64,000 nt of DNA from G963664935 sp963664935 (lineage in GTDB: Bacteria; Pseudomonadota; Gammaproteobacteria; Methylococcales; G963664935), in NCBI GenBank assembly GCA_963664935.2, contig CAXXSE010000007.1, positions 1,550,001 through 1,614,000 on the forward strand, in the 5' to 3' direction. The notes under the pieces are model-generated. The model worked only from the letters and a program-made list of their open reading frames with translations. It was not told the DNA's origin and ran no database searches. The number at the start of each line of letters is the position of its first letter. Position 1 is the first letter of the stretch. This document shows positions 8,773 to 17,215 of the stretch, one piece after another. A program made the position numbers and the translations under genes.

Positions 8773-9076
8773 ATACTGAATTTATTGTATCTAAGGGCTG
8801 AAGATTTTGTACCATTCTACGTGACGATGGTGTCGATTTTAGTAATTGTTTAACCCGGATTTATCAAAACTCTCGTAGGGAGGGGCCACAAGGGTACGTG
8901 TTGATAGGGTGCGCGAAGGTTTGGTCGCGGGAGTGTACGTGTAGGAGGTTGAGTGGTTTTAACGACTAAACTCGCACAAACATTACAGAACGCTGGAAAA
9001 ATGTGCCACTGTGGGATTTACTAATGAACCTATGAAAAGTCGTGTGTTAATGAGAGCCCTGACCCCGGGTTTTTAC
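8773..9076. other. Intergenic region, possible 5' part of the structured RNA
   Basis: No gene. Contains GTGCGCGAAGG near 8908, which fits the GUGYG 5' consensus of group II introns, but I could not fold a complete domain I from it. Otherwise nothing recognised. Confidence 0.35.
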
Positions 9077-9166
9077 GAGAGATACTCAGAAAAAAGTGGG
9101 CGGGTCGCGAATTGAGAATATTTAAAATTTGCTCTGTCTTCCTCCAGGATTCGTAATTCGTGACCT
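9077..9166 (+). repeat. Repeat C, copy 2 (short form)
   Basis: About 90 bp matching both ends of 1132-1263 but lacking its central 45 bp. It directly abuts the start of the structured RNA-like region at 9169. Confidence 0.65.
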
Positions 9167-9168
9167 GG

Positions 9169-9920
9169 GTAACCTGGCAATGTTTGCCAGCTGAGAGAGA
9201 GCCGCGCAAGCGGGAAGCTCTCCCGAGTAAGGTTTAGTCAACCGCTCGGAAGTGTAATGACCGGATGGTGGAAGCCGGACGGGAAGATAAGCGAGTGCAA
9301 CGAGGTGAAGGGTGTATGCTCTGAATCTGAACCATAGCTCCGAGAAGAATGTATTTTGGGTGAGGGCCGATCCTATCAGGTCGGGCGTAGGCGAAACAGG
9401 TGGTACGATAGAGACGAGTACCGACTGCCCCCCCGGAGTCTCAGACAGCATCGAGATGCACAACGGCAGGCAAGCAACCAGGCGAGCGACGAGCAAGGGC
9501 TCTTGGGGCAACGCGCAAAGTAGTACCCGAGTATGTGTATCAATATAAAAAGAGATGCACAAATGGCCGCGTCGCGAGTGATGGGGACCGGTACGCCGCA
9601 ACGGTTAGCGATGAGGAGGGGTAATGCCCTCGGAGCTAAGGTCCCCACGGTTTGTCGTCCGACGAAGAGGAAACACTGCCACCATGCAAGGGGTGAAACG
9701 CAGTGAGTACGCATTCTGCGATGGATAGGCGTCGTCTGCGATCTAGCAGAGGTACGCTGAATGGCAGACCGAGGAGCCGGATGTTGGGAAAGCCGCTTGT
9801 CCGGTTCTGAGAGGGACTGGGGTGCAACTTTGGCTATGGATAGAATATTGTGGCACCGCCGGGAAACCAGGCGGCAAACGGAGAACACAAACCTTATCCT
9901 ACGGCCAGGGGAGTCCCCAG
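9169..9920 (+). ncRNA. Large structured RNA, group II intron-like, no ORF
   Basis: About 750 bp of GC-rich sequence without a believable gene but dense in RNA-like hairpins: CTGGCAA/TTGCCAG at 9174-9190, a GCAA tetraloop stem (CCGC-GCAA-GCGG) near 9202-9213, GGTAC/GTACC at 9402-9422, and CCGCC/GGCGG around a GAAA loop at 9856-9874. At 9774-9807 a 34-nt segment opens GAGCCGGA, has a central GAAA and closes TCCGGTTC, like intron domain V including the AGC triad, though its upper stem pairs imperfectly. A 3' domain closed by GGGACT/AGTCCC follows. I read this as a group II intron derivative lacking its reverse transcriptase; another large ncRNA class is possible. A 5' start (GTGCG) might lie near 8908, split off by repeat C. 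Confidence 0.5.
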
Positions 9921-9999
9921 TCTACTCGAAACCCTAGGTTTTGTTGCGGTATTGGGGTCTGATCCCTTTGTTTCCTTCCTATCCCTCTTAGCCATGCCT

Positions 10000-10467
10000 T
10001 TAGTTCCTCGCGTCTAGTGATAATAATTGTTTTTCAAATATTTCTTGAAGTAATTTTTTTATTTTTTCTTTATATTCGTTTTCTTTAAATTGATCACGAA
10101 GACCATGTGCTAAGGGGAATCCATCGCTGTGGACTATAACCACCATATTATCATCTTCATTCGACACGCTTATATGTAGCGCACTAAATGATAACATAGA
10201 GTTACTATCTTCTTCTTTACTATCTTCAACATATAGCGTAAGCGTTGGATAAGTACCAACACTACTTAGTGTTTTTGCATACGTAAAAAATTTCCAAACG
10301 ACACTGTTGAAAAAAATCACTTTCCCCGCCGGTGTTTTTAGTTCGTCAGAGTACATATTTTCTGGAAACACATAAACCTCAACTTCGATAGATTCACCTG
10401 ATTCATGGTTATACGCCATTGCTATTTTATTTAGTGTTTCTAGCACATGTTCAAACATCGGTCTCAC
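10000..10467 (-). pseudogene. C-terminal half of an unrecognised membrane-anchored protein, separated by a 16-bp duplication
   Basis: Open frame of about 155 residues ending LSLDARN, rich in Asp/Glu and without recognisable domain (a mixed region with VEVYVFPENMY, TLTLYVEDSKEE, MVVIVHSDGFPLAHG). Its frame stays open upstream into the tandem repeat at 10533-10564. If one 16-bp unit is removed it fuses with the 10541-10804 frame into one protein of about 260 residues. The ATG inside (MFEHVLET) or a GTG just before it could start an independent product, but no good ribosome binding site is seen, so I treat it as the distal part of a broken gene. Function unknown. Confidence 0.6.
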
Positions 10468-10532
10468 TACTGTACTTTTATCAATTTGTATTTGAGTTGC
10501 ACTTAGTTTATCTCGCTCAAGATTTAGTTTTT

Positions 10533-10564
10533 TAGTTTCTTTATTTTTTAGTTTCTTTATTTTT
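10533..10564. repeat. Two tandem copies of TAGTTTCTTTATTTTT (16 bp)
   Basis: Perfect duplication with a 16-bp period, not a multiple of three. It lies exactly where the two open frames 10804-10541 and 10467-10000 part, and deleting one unit restores a single reading frame. Confidence 0.9.
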
Positions 10565-10804
10565 TAGGAATTGAGAAGCCCAATCTTTAAAATCATCCTC
10601 GATGGTTTCTAGTGATTTAGACGCACCTGGATCAGTTGTAGTATTTTTTACAGTATTAATTTCTGAAAGAACTTCTTCAATCTTTTGTTGTGTGGCTTTT
10701 GACGTTACTTCGCTATCTATTTTATTTTTTAGATTACCACCATAGATAGTTAATCCAGAACCTATTGTAATAAGTATTAGCCATAAAATAATATATGTGT
10801 TCAT
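10541..10804 (-). pseudogene. N-terminal half of the same protein: membrane anchor plus coiled coil
   Basis: An 87-residue open frame: MNTYIILWLILITIGSGLTI is an N-terminal membrane segment, followed by a heptad-rich stretch (KIDSEVTSKATQQKIEEVLSEINTVKN) and an acidic helix. It ends at TAA created by a 16-bp tandem duplication. In the unduplicated form the frame reads through NKETKK-LNLERDKLSATQ into the downstream ORF. So the native product was probably a single-pass inner-membrane protein with a periplasmic or cytoplasmic coiled coil and a C-terminal globular domain. No family recognised. Confidence 0.65.
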
Positions 10805-11119
10805 TCTTTTTTCCTTTTACTGGATAACAGTGCAATAACCGGCAACTTTTTCCACGTATTTACCTCCTATATACGGCATTGTTTTCTATCCTATTGGATA
10901 TTAAACCATAAAACATGGAAAATTTAGTCAAATGCCTGATCAATCAAACAATCCCGATCCTAAACCACAATAATTAATAGGGCCAGAATAACATTACTCC
11001 AGTTCAACATTGTATCCCCCTGAATTCGGCGCCATATCACCACCATTATGGGCGTCCTTAGTGTTCTACGTTTCTGGTCACGGAAATAGACCAATCAGTT
11101 GGTTAATGCACTGTCTCTC
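10805..11119. other. Intergenic region without recognised gene
   Basis: 315 bp between the broken membrane-protein gene and the cyclase gene. No ORF, RNA or strong terminator identified. Confidence 0.6.
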
Positions 11120-11764
11120 CTAATCACTTTTCACCAATACAGCCCGAACCGGTGAAGCTTCAACCCCAGCAAGCCTCAGTGGAAACCCCGAAAACAAATA
11201 CTCCCCAGCCAGCACCTCAAGCAAATTGAGACATACGTATACTGGAATTCCGAACCGTGCCAAAATCGTATGGGCTGGAAAAGCACCATCGTCCTGGTAA
11301 GGATCAAGACTATAATAGTCAAATCCAACCGAAAGCGGCTGGAGACCGCACAAAACATTTGCCGCTTCCGGCGATAAGGTGCAATAGTTTTGCGAAAAAG
11401 TATCGAGTTGGAGTAATTCTGAATTCCTGGTTTTTAATAGAAGATGCCGTTGCGCGGGAAGGTGCGCATCTTTTAAATCCTCAATCCCGATAACATCGCG
11501 ATCCAATAATTCGCGAACAACGGCAGGCCCATAAAATCGTTCGAGTGGCAAACCCTCAAGGGTTACACCATCCTTCAAGAAATGCGCGGGTGCATCCACA
11601 TGTGTACCAACATGGCAATTCATGGAGAAATGAGAAGCTGTTAGCGCATCACCTTTCGATATATCTGTTTCCCGTTCTATAACAGGTTGTGGATCACCAG
11701 GGTATCGAAGAACCAGGGGAGAGATCGGCAGTGTGAGATCCAGGAACCTATTCTTGGATGCCAC
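11120..11764 (-). CDS. Cyclase/kynurenine formamidase-like metal hydrolase
   Basis: About 214 residues of the cyclase (KynB-like) superfamily. The metal-binding motif HVGTHVDAPAHF near residue 50 is the family signature (HxGTHxDxPxH), and RFLDLTLPI is the usual N-terminus. I start it at GTG 11764, overlapping the upstream gene by 17 bp; the frame also opens further upstream within that gene. Family members hydrolyse amide or lactone bonds such as N-formylkynurenine with a divalent metal. It is the last gene of a minus-strand cluster behind the sulfite reductase gene, so its real substrate may be unrelated to tryptophan. Function beyond the fold is open. Confidence 0.85.
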   Translation of the reverse strand: MASKNRFLDLTLPISPLVLRYPGDPQPVIERETDISKGDALTASHFSMNCHVGTHVDAPAHFLKDGVTLEGLPLERFYGPAVVRELLDRDVIGIEDLKDAHLPAQRHLLLKTRNSELLQLDTFSQNYCTLSPEAANVLCGLQPLSVGFDYYSLDPYQDDGAFPAHTILARFGIPVYVCLNLLEVLAGEYLFSGFPLRLAGVEASPVRAVLVKSD

Positions 11765-12326
11765 CCAGACGGTCCAACAGGCTACTAACCTCAAACGATT
11801 GACTGGCCTGCACCCTCACCGAAAATCGCTCTTTGGGATCGGGTTGCCGTACCAGGGTATAGCCGGTTCCGTTGTAGAGTGTGCCGAGAAATTCTTCCAG
11901 ATAGGGCCGGAAATTCGTCAATGTTTCTTCGGTATTCGGTGCAACCAAGCGATCGTTGGCGAAGATCTCCAACTCGTGGCCACGAAACTGTATTTTTCCT
12001 TTTAGTTCTTTTTCCAGCTTGTACGCAGCGTCCAGGGCAGTTCTACCCACTTGTGTTAGCCGTTGTTGGAGCTTGCCGGATAAATCATGTTTGTTGTAAT
12101 AGACCAAGCCTCGCCGATGACTGGATTCATCTATGGCGTAATTGCCTTGATGGGCGATTAGCAAAACACCGGGACCGCCTTGGACGTGGGCGTATTCCGC
12201 TACATCGATCAACACACCGGGTAATTCTCGTTTTTGAATCCAGCGATGAAAGATGGGTATAAATTCCAATAAATCAATATCGGCTGATTCGCAAAGTATT
12301 TTGACTCCGAGCTTATGTAATTCCAT
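11748..12326 (-). CDS. Conserved hypothetical protein linked to sulfite reductase
   Basis: A 192-residue soluble protein starting at ATG 12326 (MELHKLGVKIL); the frame is open nine codons earlier but without better start evidence. I recognise no catalytic motif. It has a beta-rich first half (GVLIDVAEYAHVQGGPGVLLIAHQGNYAID) and a long helical middle (LSGKLQQRLTQVGRTALDAAYKLEKEL). It sits downstream of the large sulfite reductase and overlaps the cyclase gene by 17 bp. Co-location suggests a helper in sulfur metabolism, but that is inference only. Confidence 0.7.
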   Translation of the reverse strand: MELHKLGVKILCESADIDLLEFIPIFHRWIQKRELPGVLIDVAEYAHVQGGPGVLLIAHQGNYAIDESSHRRGLVYYNKHDLSGKLQQRLTQVGRTALDAAYKLEKELKGKIQFRGHELEIFANDRLVAPNTEETLTNFRPYLEEFLGTLYNGTGYTLVRQPDPKERFSVRVQASQSFEVSSLLDRLGGIQE

Positions 12327-12365
12327 ACGGTACCTCAATCCACAACTAACCAATAAAACATGAGG

Positions 12366-12420
12366 CCTAAATTATCGATAACCGCGTTAAACAAACTTGA
12401 AAGATACCCATATTCCTGCG
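12366..12420 (+). repeat. Repeat F, copy 1
   Basis: About 55 bp sharing TAAAT-N3-CGATAACCGCGTT, ACTTGAAAGA-like and ATTCCTGCG blocks with 60715-60770. Lies between the sulfite reductase gene and the next gene downstream. Confidence 0.6.
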
Positions 12421-12490
12421 TTTGTTTGCCTTGTTATCAATCATTTATTCTCTCCTATATTATCGGTTATTTATGGATTGAGGTACTGGA

Positions 12491-14788
12491 TCAAATCCGA
12501 AGTTGCGTCGGAGCACCAGCTGCGCCAAGCAGTCCCAACGGTGCGGCGGGCTGTTCGAGCAACCGCGAGTGGCAGGCATATACCGCTTCAAGAAACAGCT
12601 GGGCTTCTTCGATCAGATGACGCGCGCTTTCTTGAGTGAATGGGCGGTCTTTATCGGCATACCGCTGGAAAAAGTATTGGGCAAACTTACCACCCGCATA
12701 TTTATCCTGGATCAATCCGGTGTCATAAAAGCGCTTACGAAATTGTTCGACGATATCATCCGGACCGTCAGTAATATCGAGATATTGTGTACGAATCAAT
12801 CCCTTTGCTGCTTCAAGCATGGCGGCAAAGGCTTTTTCATCGGCGGCTTGGTATTCGCCATCGTCAAAAGACAACTGAGATTCAAAATATATCCGTTCCG
12901 CGGCTTGCAGATCGAAGTCGGCCCGCGAGACTACTTCACCGGCGCATTCGCCCCTGCCGATGTCGGTGATGGAAAATTCACGGGGGTCGTGCCAATCCGA
13001 ATAAAAGGAACTGTCTTCTTCGTAGGATGGCACGACGGCCATCTCATCGACCAGGGCTTTTAACGCCTTCTTACCGATTCGCTGGGTATAGTCTAAGAAA
13101 CTTTCTTCTTTTAACCGTTCTTTGAGATACCGATCGGTTATAAGGGTGATAAAATCCGGAATACGGCGAGACGGCACGGCGCCTATCGTCAATCCAAGAG
13201 AACCACCGTTGTGTTCCCATTGTCCACCGAGCACCACTCTGAAATGGGGTACGGTAATACCCTTCACTTTACGACCTACCCCATAAAAACCCAGATCGCC
13301 CAAGTGATGTTGAGCACAAGAATTAAAACAACCGCTGATTTTGATGTGCAAACCGCGGATTGCTCCATCGAGCTCCTGGGATTTTGCCGCCAGTCGAGCG
13401 TAGAGTTCGCTGGCCAGACCGCGCGAAGAAGCAATGCCCAGTTTGCAGGTATCGGTGCCCGGACAGGCGGTGACATCTACAATGGTGCCTGCGCCTGGCG
13501 CGCCCAAACCCAATGTTTTTAAATCCTGATATAGATCCGCTAAATCAGCTTCGATGACCCAGCGCAAGATCAAGTTCTGGTCCACGGTAGCACGTACATG
13601 ATCGCCTACATAACGCCGGGAGATAGCAGCCAATTGACGAAACTGATAGGAGGAAATATCGCCCAAAGGCAGAGTCACGGTGGCCGCCGCATAGCCCGCT
13701 TGCCTCTGCGTGTAGACGTTAGTGGCCCGCCAGGCTTCGAAATCAGGTTCGTTGGTTGTACCGATGGAATCCCCATTTGAAGGTTTAAGCGGATGTTCCT
13801 CATAATCCGGGATTGTTTTGAGATAATCGGTCCATGCCGGATCATGGGGTAAAACTTTGCGTTCTTCCAAAACTAGTCGGCGAAATTCTTCGATGCCCAG
13901 TTGGTCGACCAGGAATTTTAAACGCGCCCGATTGCGGTTCCTCTTCTCGCCCAGCCGACTAAAAACTCGGCATATCGCCTGCGACAGGGGTAGAATCTCC
14001 GAATCAGGCACAAAGGCATCGAACAGTTTAGCTGGATAAGGCACCGTTCCCAAACCACCGCCGACGTACATTTCAAAACCACGTTCGGCAACACCTTTTT
14101 CTTGCCGGGTACGGGCGATAAAACCTAAATCATGGATATTGACTAACCCGCATGCGTTATCCGCGCACCCGGAAAACGCGGGTTTAAGTTTGCGGCCGAA
14201 GTCCTGAGCGTCCGGGTGACCGAGTAAAAATTCCGAGCAGGCTTTGGCATAGGGGGTCACATCGAATGTTTGATCGCGGCATACTCCCGCGATCGGGCAG
14301 GCGGTGACGTTGCGTACCGTATTACCGCACGCTTCACGGGTGGTAATACCCACGGAAGCCAACCGCCGCATGATGGAAGGCGTATCTTCGATGTGAATGT
14401 AATGGAGCTGTATATTCTGCCGGGTGGTGATATGGTTGATGGCGTCGGAGTACTCTTCCGCCACATCGGCTAATACATCCATCTGATCAGCCGTCAGGCC
14501 GCCGTAAGGAATTTTGATACGCAGCATTCCTGGCGCATCCCACATGGTTTCGTGACCCTTGGTTATGTCTTTCGACGGAAATGACAAGGTTTGCGGGGCG
14601 ATGCCGTCATGCCGTTGGCCATTGTCATACCGCTGACCATAGGCGCCACGCCTTAATCGGGTTTCAGCGAATAATTTATCTTCAATTTTACCCTGGCGTT
14701 TGAGCAAGATCTGGGTTTCGAAAATTTCGATTTCCTGGGCAAGCTTGGGATCTATCTGTTCGGATAGAAGGTCTTTCCACGTATTCAT
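12491..14788 (-). CDS. Nitrite/sulfite reductase, sirohaem protein, with C-terminal extension
   Basis: 765 residues. Two sirohaem-ferredoxin reductase repeats are visible: GGLTADQMDVLADVAEEY and ITTRQNIQLHY in the first half, and the cluster motifs TACPGTDTCKLG and SGCFNSCAQHHLGDLGF (C-x5-C and C-x3-C) in the second, which bind the 4Fe-4S cluster and sirohaem. The first half also keeps Cys pairs (ACPIAGVC, CADNAC) at positions usually partly lost. The last ~170 residues (from AERIYFESQLSFDDGEYQAAD) are an extra alpha-helical, HEPN-like domain absent from CysI of ~570 residues. Reduces sulfite (or nitrite) by six electrons for assimilation; no cysJ is nearby, so ferredoxin is the likely donor. 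Leads the 14788-11120 cluster. Confidence 0.9.
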   Translation of the reverse strand: MNTWKDLLSEQIDPKLAQEIEIFETQILLKRQGKIEDKLFAETRLRRGAYGQRYDNGQRHDGIAPQTLSFPSKDITKGHETMWDAPGMLRIKIPYGGLTADQMDVLADVAEEYSDAINHITTRQNIQLHYIHIEDTPSIMRRLASVGITTREACGNTVRNVTACPIAGVCRDQTFDVTPYAKACSEFLLGHPDAQDFGRKLKPAFSGCADNACGLVNIHDLGFIARTRQEKGVAERGFEMYVGGGLGTVPYPAKLFDAFVPDSEILPLSQAICRVFSRLGEKRNRNRARLKFLVDQLGIEEFRRLVLEERKVLPHDPAWTDYLKTIPDYEEHPLKPSNGDSIGTTNEPDFEAWRATNVYTQRQAGYAAATVTLPLGDISSYQFRQLAAISRRYVGDHVRATVDQNLILRWVIEADLADLYQDLKTLGLGAPGAGTIVDVTACPGTDTCKLGIASSRGLASELYARLAAKSQELDGAIRGLHIKISGCFNSCAQHHLGDLGFYGVGRKVKGITVPHFRVVLGGQWEHNGGSLGLTIGAVPSRRIPDFITLITDRYLKERLKEESFLDYTQRIGKKALKALVDEMAVVPSYEEDSSFYSDWHDPREFSITDIGRGECAGEVVSRADFDLQAAERIYFESQLSFDDGEYQAADEKAFAAMLEAAKGLIRTQYLDITDGPDDIVEQFRKRFYDTGLIQDKYAGGKFAQYFFQRYADKDRPFTQESARHLIEEAQLFLEAVYACHSRLLEQPAAPLGLLGAAGAPTQLRI

Positions 14789-14925
14789 ATTATCGTTTAT
14801 TACTATCGAAGAGGGTCTTATTTCAAATGATCACCAGATTGTACGGCGTGCGCATATTAAATAAAAGAATAAGAATTACTATTTTTATTCAAAAAAGTTA
14901 TAAATACCTCCTGGCCCGGATTCGT
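14789..14925. promoter_or_regulatory. Gap between sulfite reductase and DUF1538/CBS clusters
   Basis: 137 bp AT-rich region between the CBS stop and the sulfite reductase ATG, both minus strand. It should hold the reductase promoter; no boxes or riboswitch identified. Confidence 0.4.
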
Positions 14926-15333
14926 TCAGCTAAGCCGGGTTATCCAGCCCATTACCAACGCATTGGGGCTAACCGTACCAATAATTCCCCCATTTTCGAG
15001 AACGGGAGCACGGACCAAGTCGTGGGTAGCGAACAGCCGGGAGCAATAGCGGATATCCATTTCCGGGTACACCGATATGACCGGTTTTTCCATAATTTCA
15101 TATACGTTAACCCGGTCCGGCGCCCGATCTTTAGCCAGTACGTGCCGGGCGATATCGCCAACGGTAATCATACCGTATTCATCATCCTCGTGTTTCTTGT
15201 TGACGATAAGAACCGCGGTCTTCAATGCCTTCATTTTGTCCAGTGTTTCATGGATTGTAGCGGTTCTTTCAATGGGTCCAAAATTTGTTTTCATGACATC
15301 GCGCACCCGGATAACCGGTTTTTTGTCACTCAT
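14926..15333 (-). CDS. CBS-domain pair protein
   Basis: 135 residues made almost entirely of two CBS motifs: VRDVMKTNFGPIERTATIHETLDKM... YGMITVGDIARHVL and VYEIMEKPVISVYPEMDIRYCSRLF... IGTVSPNALV. Stand-alone CBS pairs bind adenine nucleotides and gate partner proteins. Its ATG overlaps the stop of the P-II-like gene by 4 bp, and both follow two DUF1538 membrane-protein genes, so it is probably the cytoplasmic nucleotide sensor of that transport-like system. Confidence 0.88.
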   Translation of the reverse strand: MSDKKPVIRVRDVMKTNFGPIERTATIHETLDKMKALKTAVLIVNKKHEDDEYGMITVGDIARHVLAKDRAPDRVNVYEIMEKPVISVYPEMDIRYCSRLFATHDLVRAPVLENGGIIGTVSPNALVMGWITRLS

Positions 15334-15680
15334 AATTCATCCTCGACAACTTGGGTGAGTTCTTCGACTTGGTGCATGACGCCAATGGCGTCTTCCACGT
15401 CAACTTGAAATGCTATGCCGGTACCCGGTTTGGTGTCAAATTCGGCGACACGGGCGATGGCTTCCAAGATAGTTCGGCTTAGGTGTTTTTCGACCAAAAG
15501 CAATAGCACGTCCCGCTGGGTTTCCAGAGTTAGACCGAAGAACGTTTTGGATTGTTGGATGCCTTCGCCTCGGGCATTATTGATGACCGTGGCGCCGGTC
15601 GCACCGTATTCGCGCGAAGTTTCCAGAACAAGGTCGGTTTTATCATCTTCAACGAAGACTACAATAAGTTTAAAGCGCAT
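15330..15680 (-). CDS. P-II-like regulatory protein
   Basis: 116 residues with the ferredoxin-like P-II fold: MRFKLIVVFVEDDKTDLVLETSREYGATGATVINNARGEG at the start and the T-loop equivalent after it, then DVLLLLVEKHLSRTILEAIARVAEF. It lacks the uridylylated T-loop Tyr motif of GlnB/GlnK, so it belongs to the P-II-like sensors encoded with transporters. It lies 13 bp after the second DUF1538 gene and overlaps the CBS gene. Likely a trimer that binds a small ligand and regulates the DUF1538 proteins. Confidence 0.82.
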   Translation of the reverse strand: MRFKLIVVFVEDDKTDLVLETSREYGATGATVINNARGEGIQQSKTFFGLTLETQRDVLLLLVEKHLSRTILEAIARVAEFDTKPGTGIAFQVDVEDAIGVMHQVEELTQVVEDEL

Positions 15681-15693
15681 GATGATTATCTAT

Positions 15694-16464
15694 TTATTTG
15701 TGTCGATTGAATTGGCTTATCCATTTAGAAAGTTGCGCGTAGCCGAGTACGGCAATTATAGGGAAAAGACTGGCAAACGCAATCAGCCCGAATCCATCCA
15801 GCACTGGATTTCGGCCAGGCACGTTAGACGCAAGCCCCAATCCCAACGCAGTGACCAAAGGAACTGTAATCGTAGAGGTGGTGACGCCTCCGGAATCATA
15901 AGCAAGGCCAATAATCATTTTGGGTGCAAAAATAGTTTGAATCATCACCACGATATAGCCGGTAATAATGTACAAATACAGCTCGGTTCCCGTGACGATA
16001 CGGTAAGCGCCAAGGGCGAGACCGAAAGCAACGCCTATCGATACGGCTAGCCTCAAGCCTTTGGCATGAATCGCCCCCCCGGATATTTCCTCGGCTTTAA
16101 TCGCAACGGCGAAAAGCGAAGGTTCGGCTAATGTCGTGGCAAAACCGATCGATGCAGCGAAAATATAGACCCAGTAGTAGTCACCCGGCGATAGGGTGTG
16201 GCCCTCATTAGCGGATTGAATAAATGATGGCGCGGTAAGTTGTTGCGCCATCAATTCACCTAATGGAAACAAAGCCATTTCCAGACCTTTCAAAAATAAA
16301 GCGATACCGATCAATACGTACAAAAAACCAATCAGAATGTGTTTGGGATGGGCGATGGGTTTGCGGATGACTAAAACTTGAAATCCGATGATGATCGCAA
16401 CAATAGGAAGGACATCAAGCGTTGTGCGTACCAAGGATTCGCCAAGGTCGATAATGAAGTCCAT
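15694..16464 (-). CDS. DUF1538 family membrane protein (second of pair)
   Basis: 256 residues with about seven membrane segments. The conserved DUF1538 phrase YDSGGVTTSTITVPLVTALGLGLA and the C-terminal DGFGLIAFASLFPI are present, and residues 10-30 form the first helix (LPIVAIIIGFQVLVI). It starts at ATG overlapping the stop of the upstream paralogue (TGATG), so the pair is co-translated and may form one two-subunit carrier. Solute unknown. Followed by P-II-like and CBS genes, which suggests ligand-controlled transport. Confidence 0.88.
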   Translation of the reverse strand: MDFIIDLGESLVRTTLDVLPIVAIIIGFQVLVIRKPIAHPKHILIGFLYVLIGIALFLKGLEMALFPLGELMAQQLTAPSFIQSANEGHTLSPGDYYWVYIFAASIGFATTLAEPSLFAVAIKAEEISGGAIHAKGLRLAVSIGVAFGLALGAYRIVTGTELYLYIITGYIVVMIQTIFAPKMIIGLAYDSGGVTTSTITVPLVTALGLGLASNVPGRNPVLDGFGLIAFASLFPIIAVLGYAQLSKWISQFNRHK

Positions 16465-17144
16465 CAGACGAACATTCCGTACGCCATCACGAAAATCATA
16501 GGCGTAAGCGATGCGAAGGCGATCAAGCCAAATCCGTCAACCATAGGGTTTCTACCTTTAATTGAGGAGGCTAACCCAACGCCTAAAGCGGTGACAAGTG
16601 GTACCGTTATAGTAGAGGTTGTGACGCCTCCGGAATCATAAGCGATACCGATTATTTCAGCCGGAGCTAAGGCGGTCATCATTACAACGCCGCTATATCC
16701 CGTAATAATCAAATAATGGATTGGCCACCCACGAACAATTCTTAAAACGCCGACCACAATGGCCAAACCAACGGAAAATGCAACGGTCAAACGTAATCCC
16801 AGCGCATAGGAACTTCTGGCGTCCTGAGTATCCCCGATCACCCCGCCCTTGGCGGCAATTTCGGCCGCTTCACCCGCCACCGCGATTAATGCGGGTTCGG
16901 CCACGGTGGTTCCAAACCCCAAACAAAAAGCAAACGTCAATAACCAATAAATACTACCCTTACGGGCAAAAGCATGGGCCATGGTTTCCCCTATGGGAAA
17001 CAAACCTTGCTCCAAGCCATCGATGAAAAAGGTTAAACCCAATATGACCATACCCGTACCAACTAAAAGATTAAGGATGTCGGGGAGCGGTTGCTGGATA
17101 ACAAATACTTGAAAAACAATGACGACAACCAAAATAGGAAGCAA
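16464..17144 (-). CDS. DUF1538 family membrane protein (first of pair), 5' end disturbed
   Basis: 226 residues as drawn from TTG 17144, again with the YDSGGVTTSTITVPLVTALGVG core and DGFGLIAFASL end. The homologous frame extends upstream of TTG (FIKQLFSSFLDLLPILVV is the expected DUF1538 N-terminus), but no ATG, GTG or other TTG is found before a stop inside the family A element just upstream. So the native start codon has probably been lost to that insertion; translation from TTG 17144 would cut off part of the first helix. Otherwise intact and overlapping the second DUF1538 gene. Confidence 0.8.
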   Translation of the reverse strand: MLPILVVVIVFQVFVIQQPLPDILNLLVGTGMVILGLTFFIDGLEQGLFPIGETMAHAFARKGSIYWLLTFAFCLGFGTTVAEPALIAVAGEAAEIAAKGGVIGDTQDARSSYALGLRLTVAFSVGLAIVVGVLRIVRGWPIHYLIITGYSGVVMMTALAPAEIIGIAYDSGGVTTSTITVPLVTALGVGLASSIKGRNPMVDGFGLIAFASLTPMIFVMAYGMFV

Positions 17145-17215
17145 ATCCAGAAAACTGCTGAATAGCTGCTTGATGAAACGATGTCTGATGATTTTACAAG
17201 CCCTATTTGGTTGTT

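Noticed and set aside
9122..9888. Long minus-strand and plus-strand ORFs over the structured RNA
   Set aside because: Low-complexity, Arg/Pro/Ser-rich translations in several overlapping frames, no domain, and they follow hairpin sequence; shadows of a non-coding RNA.
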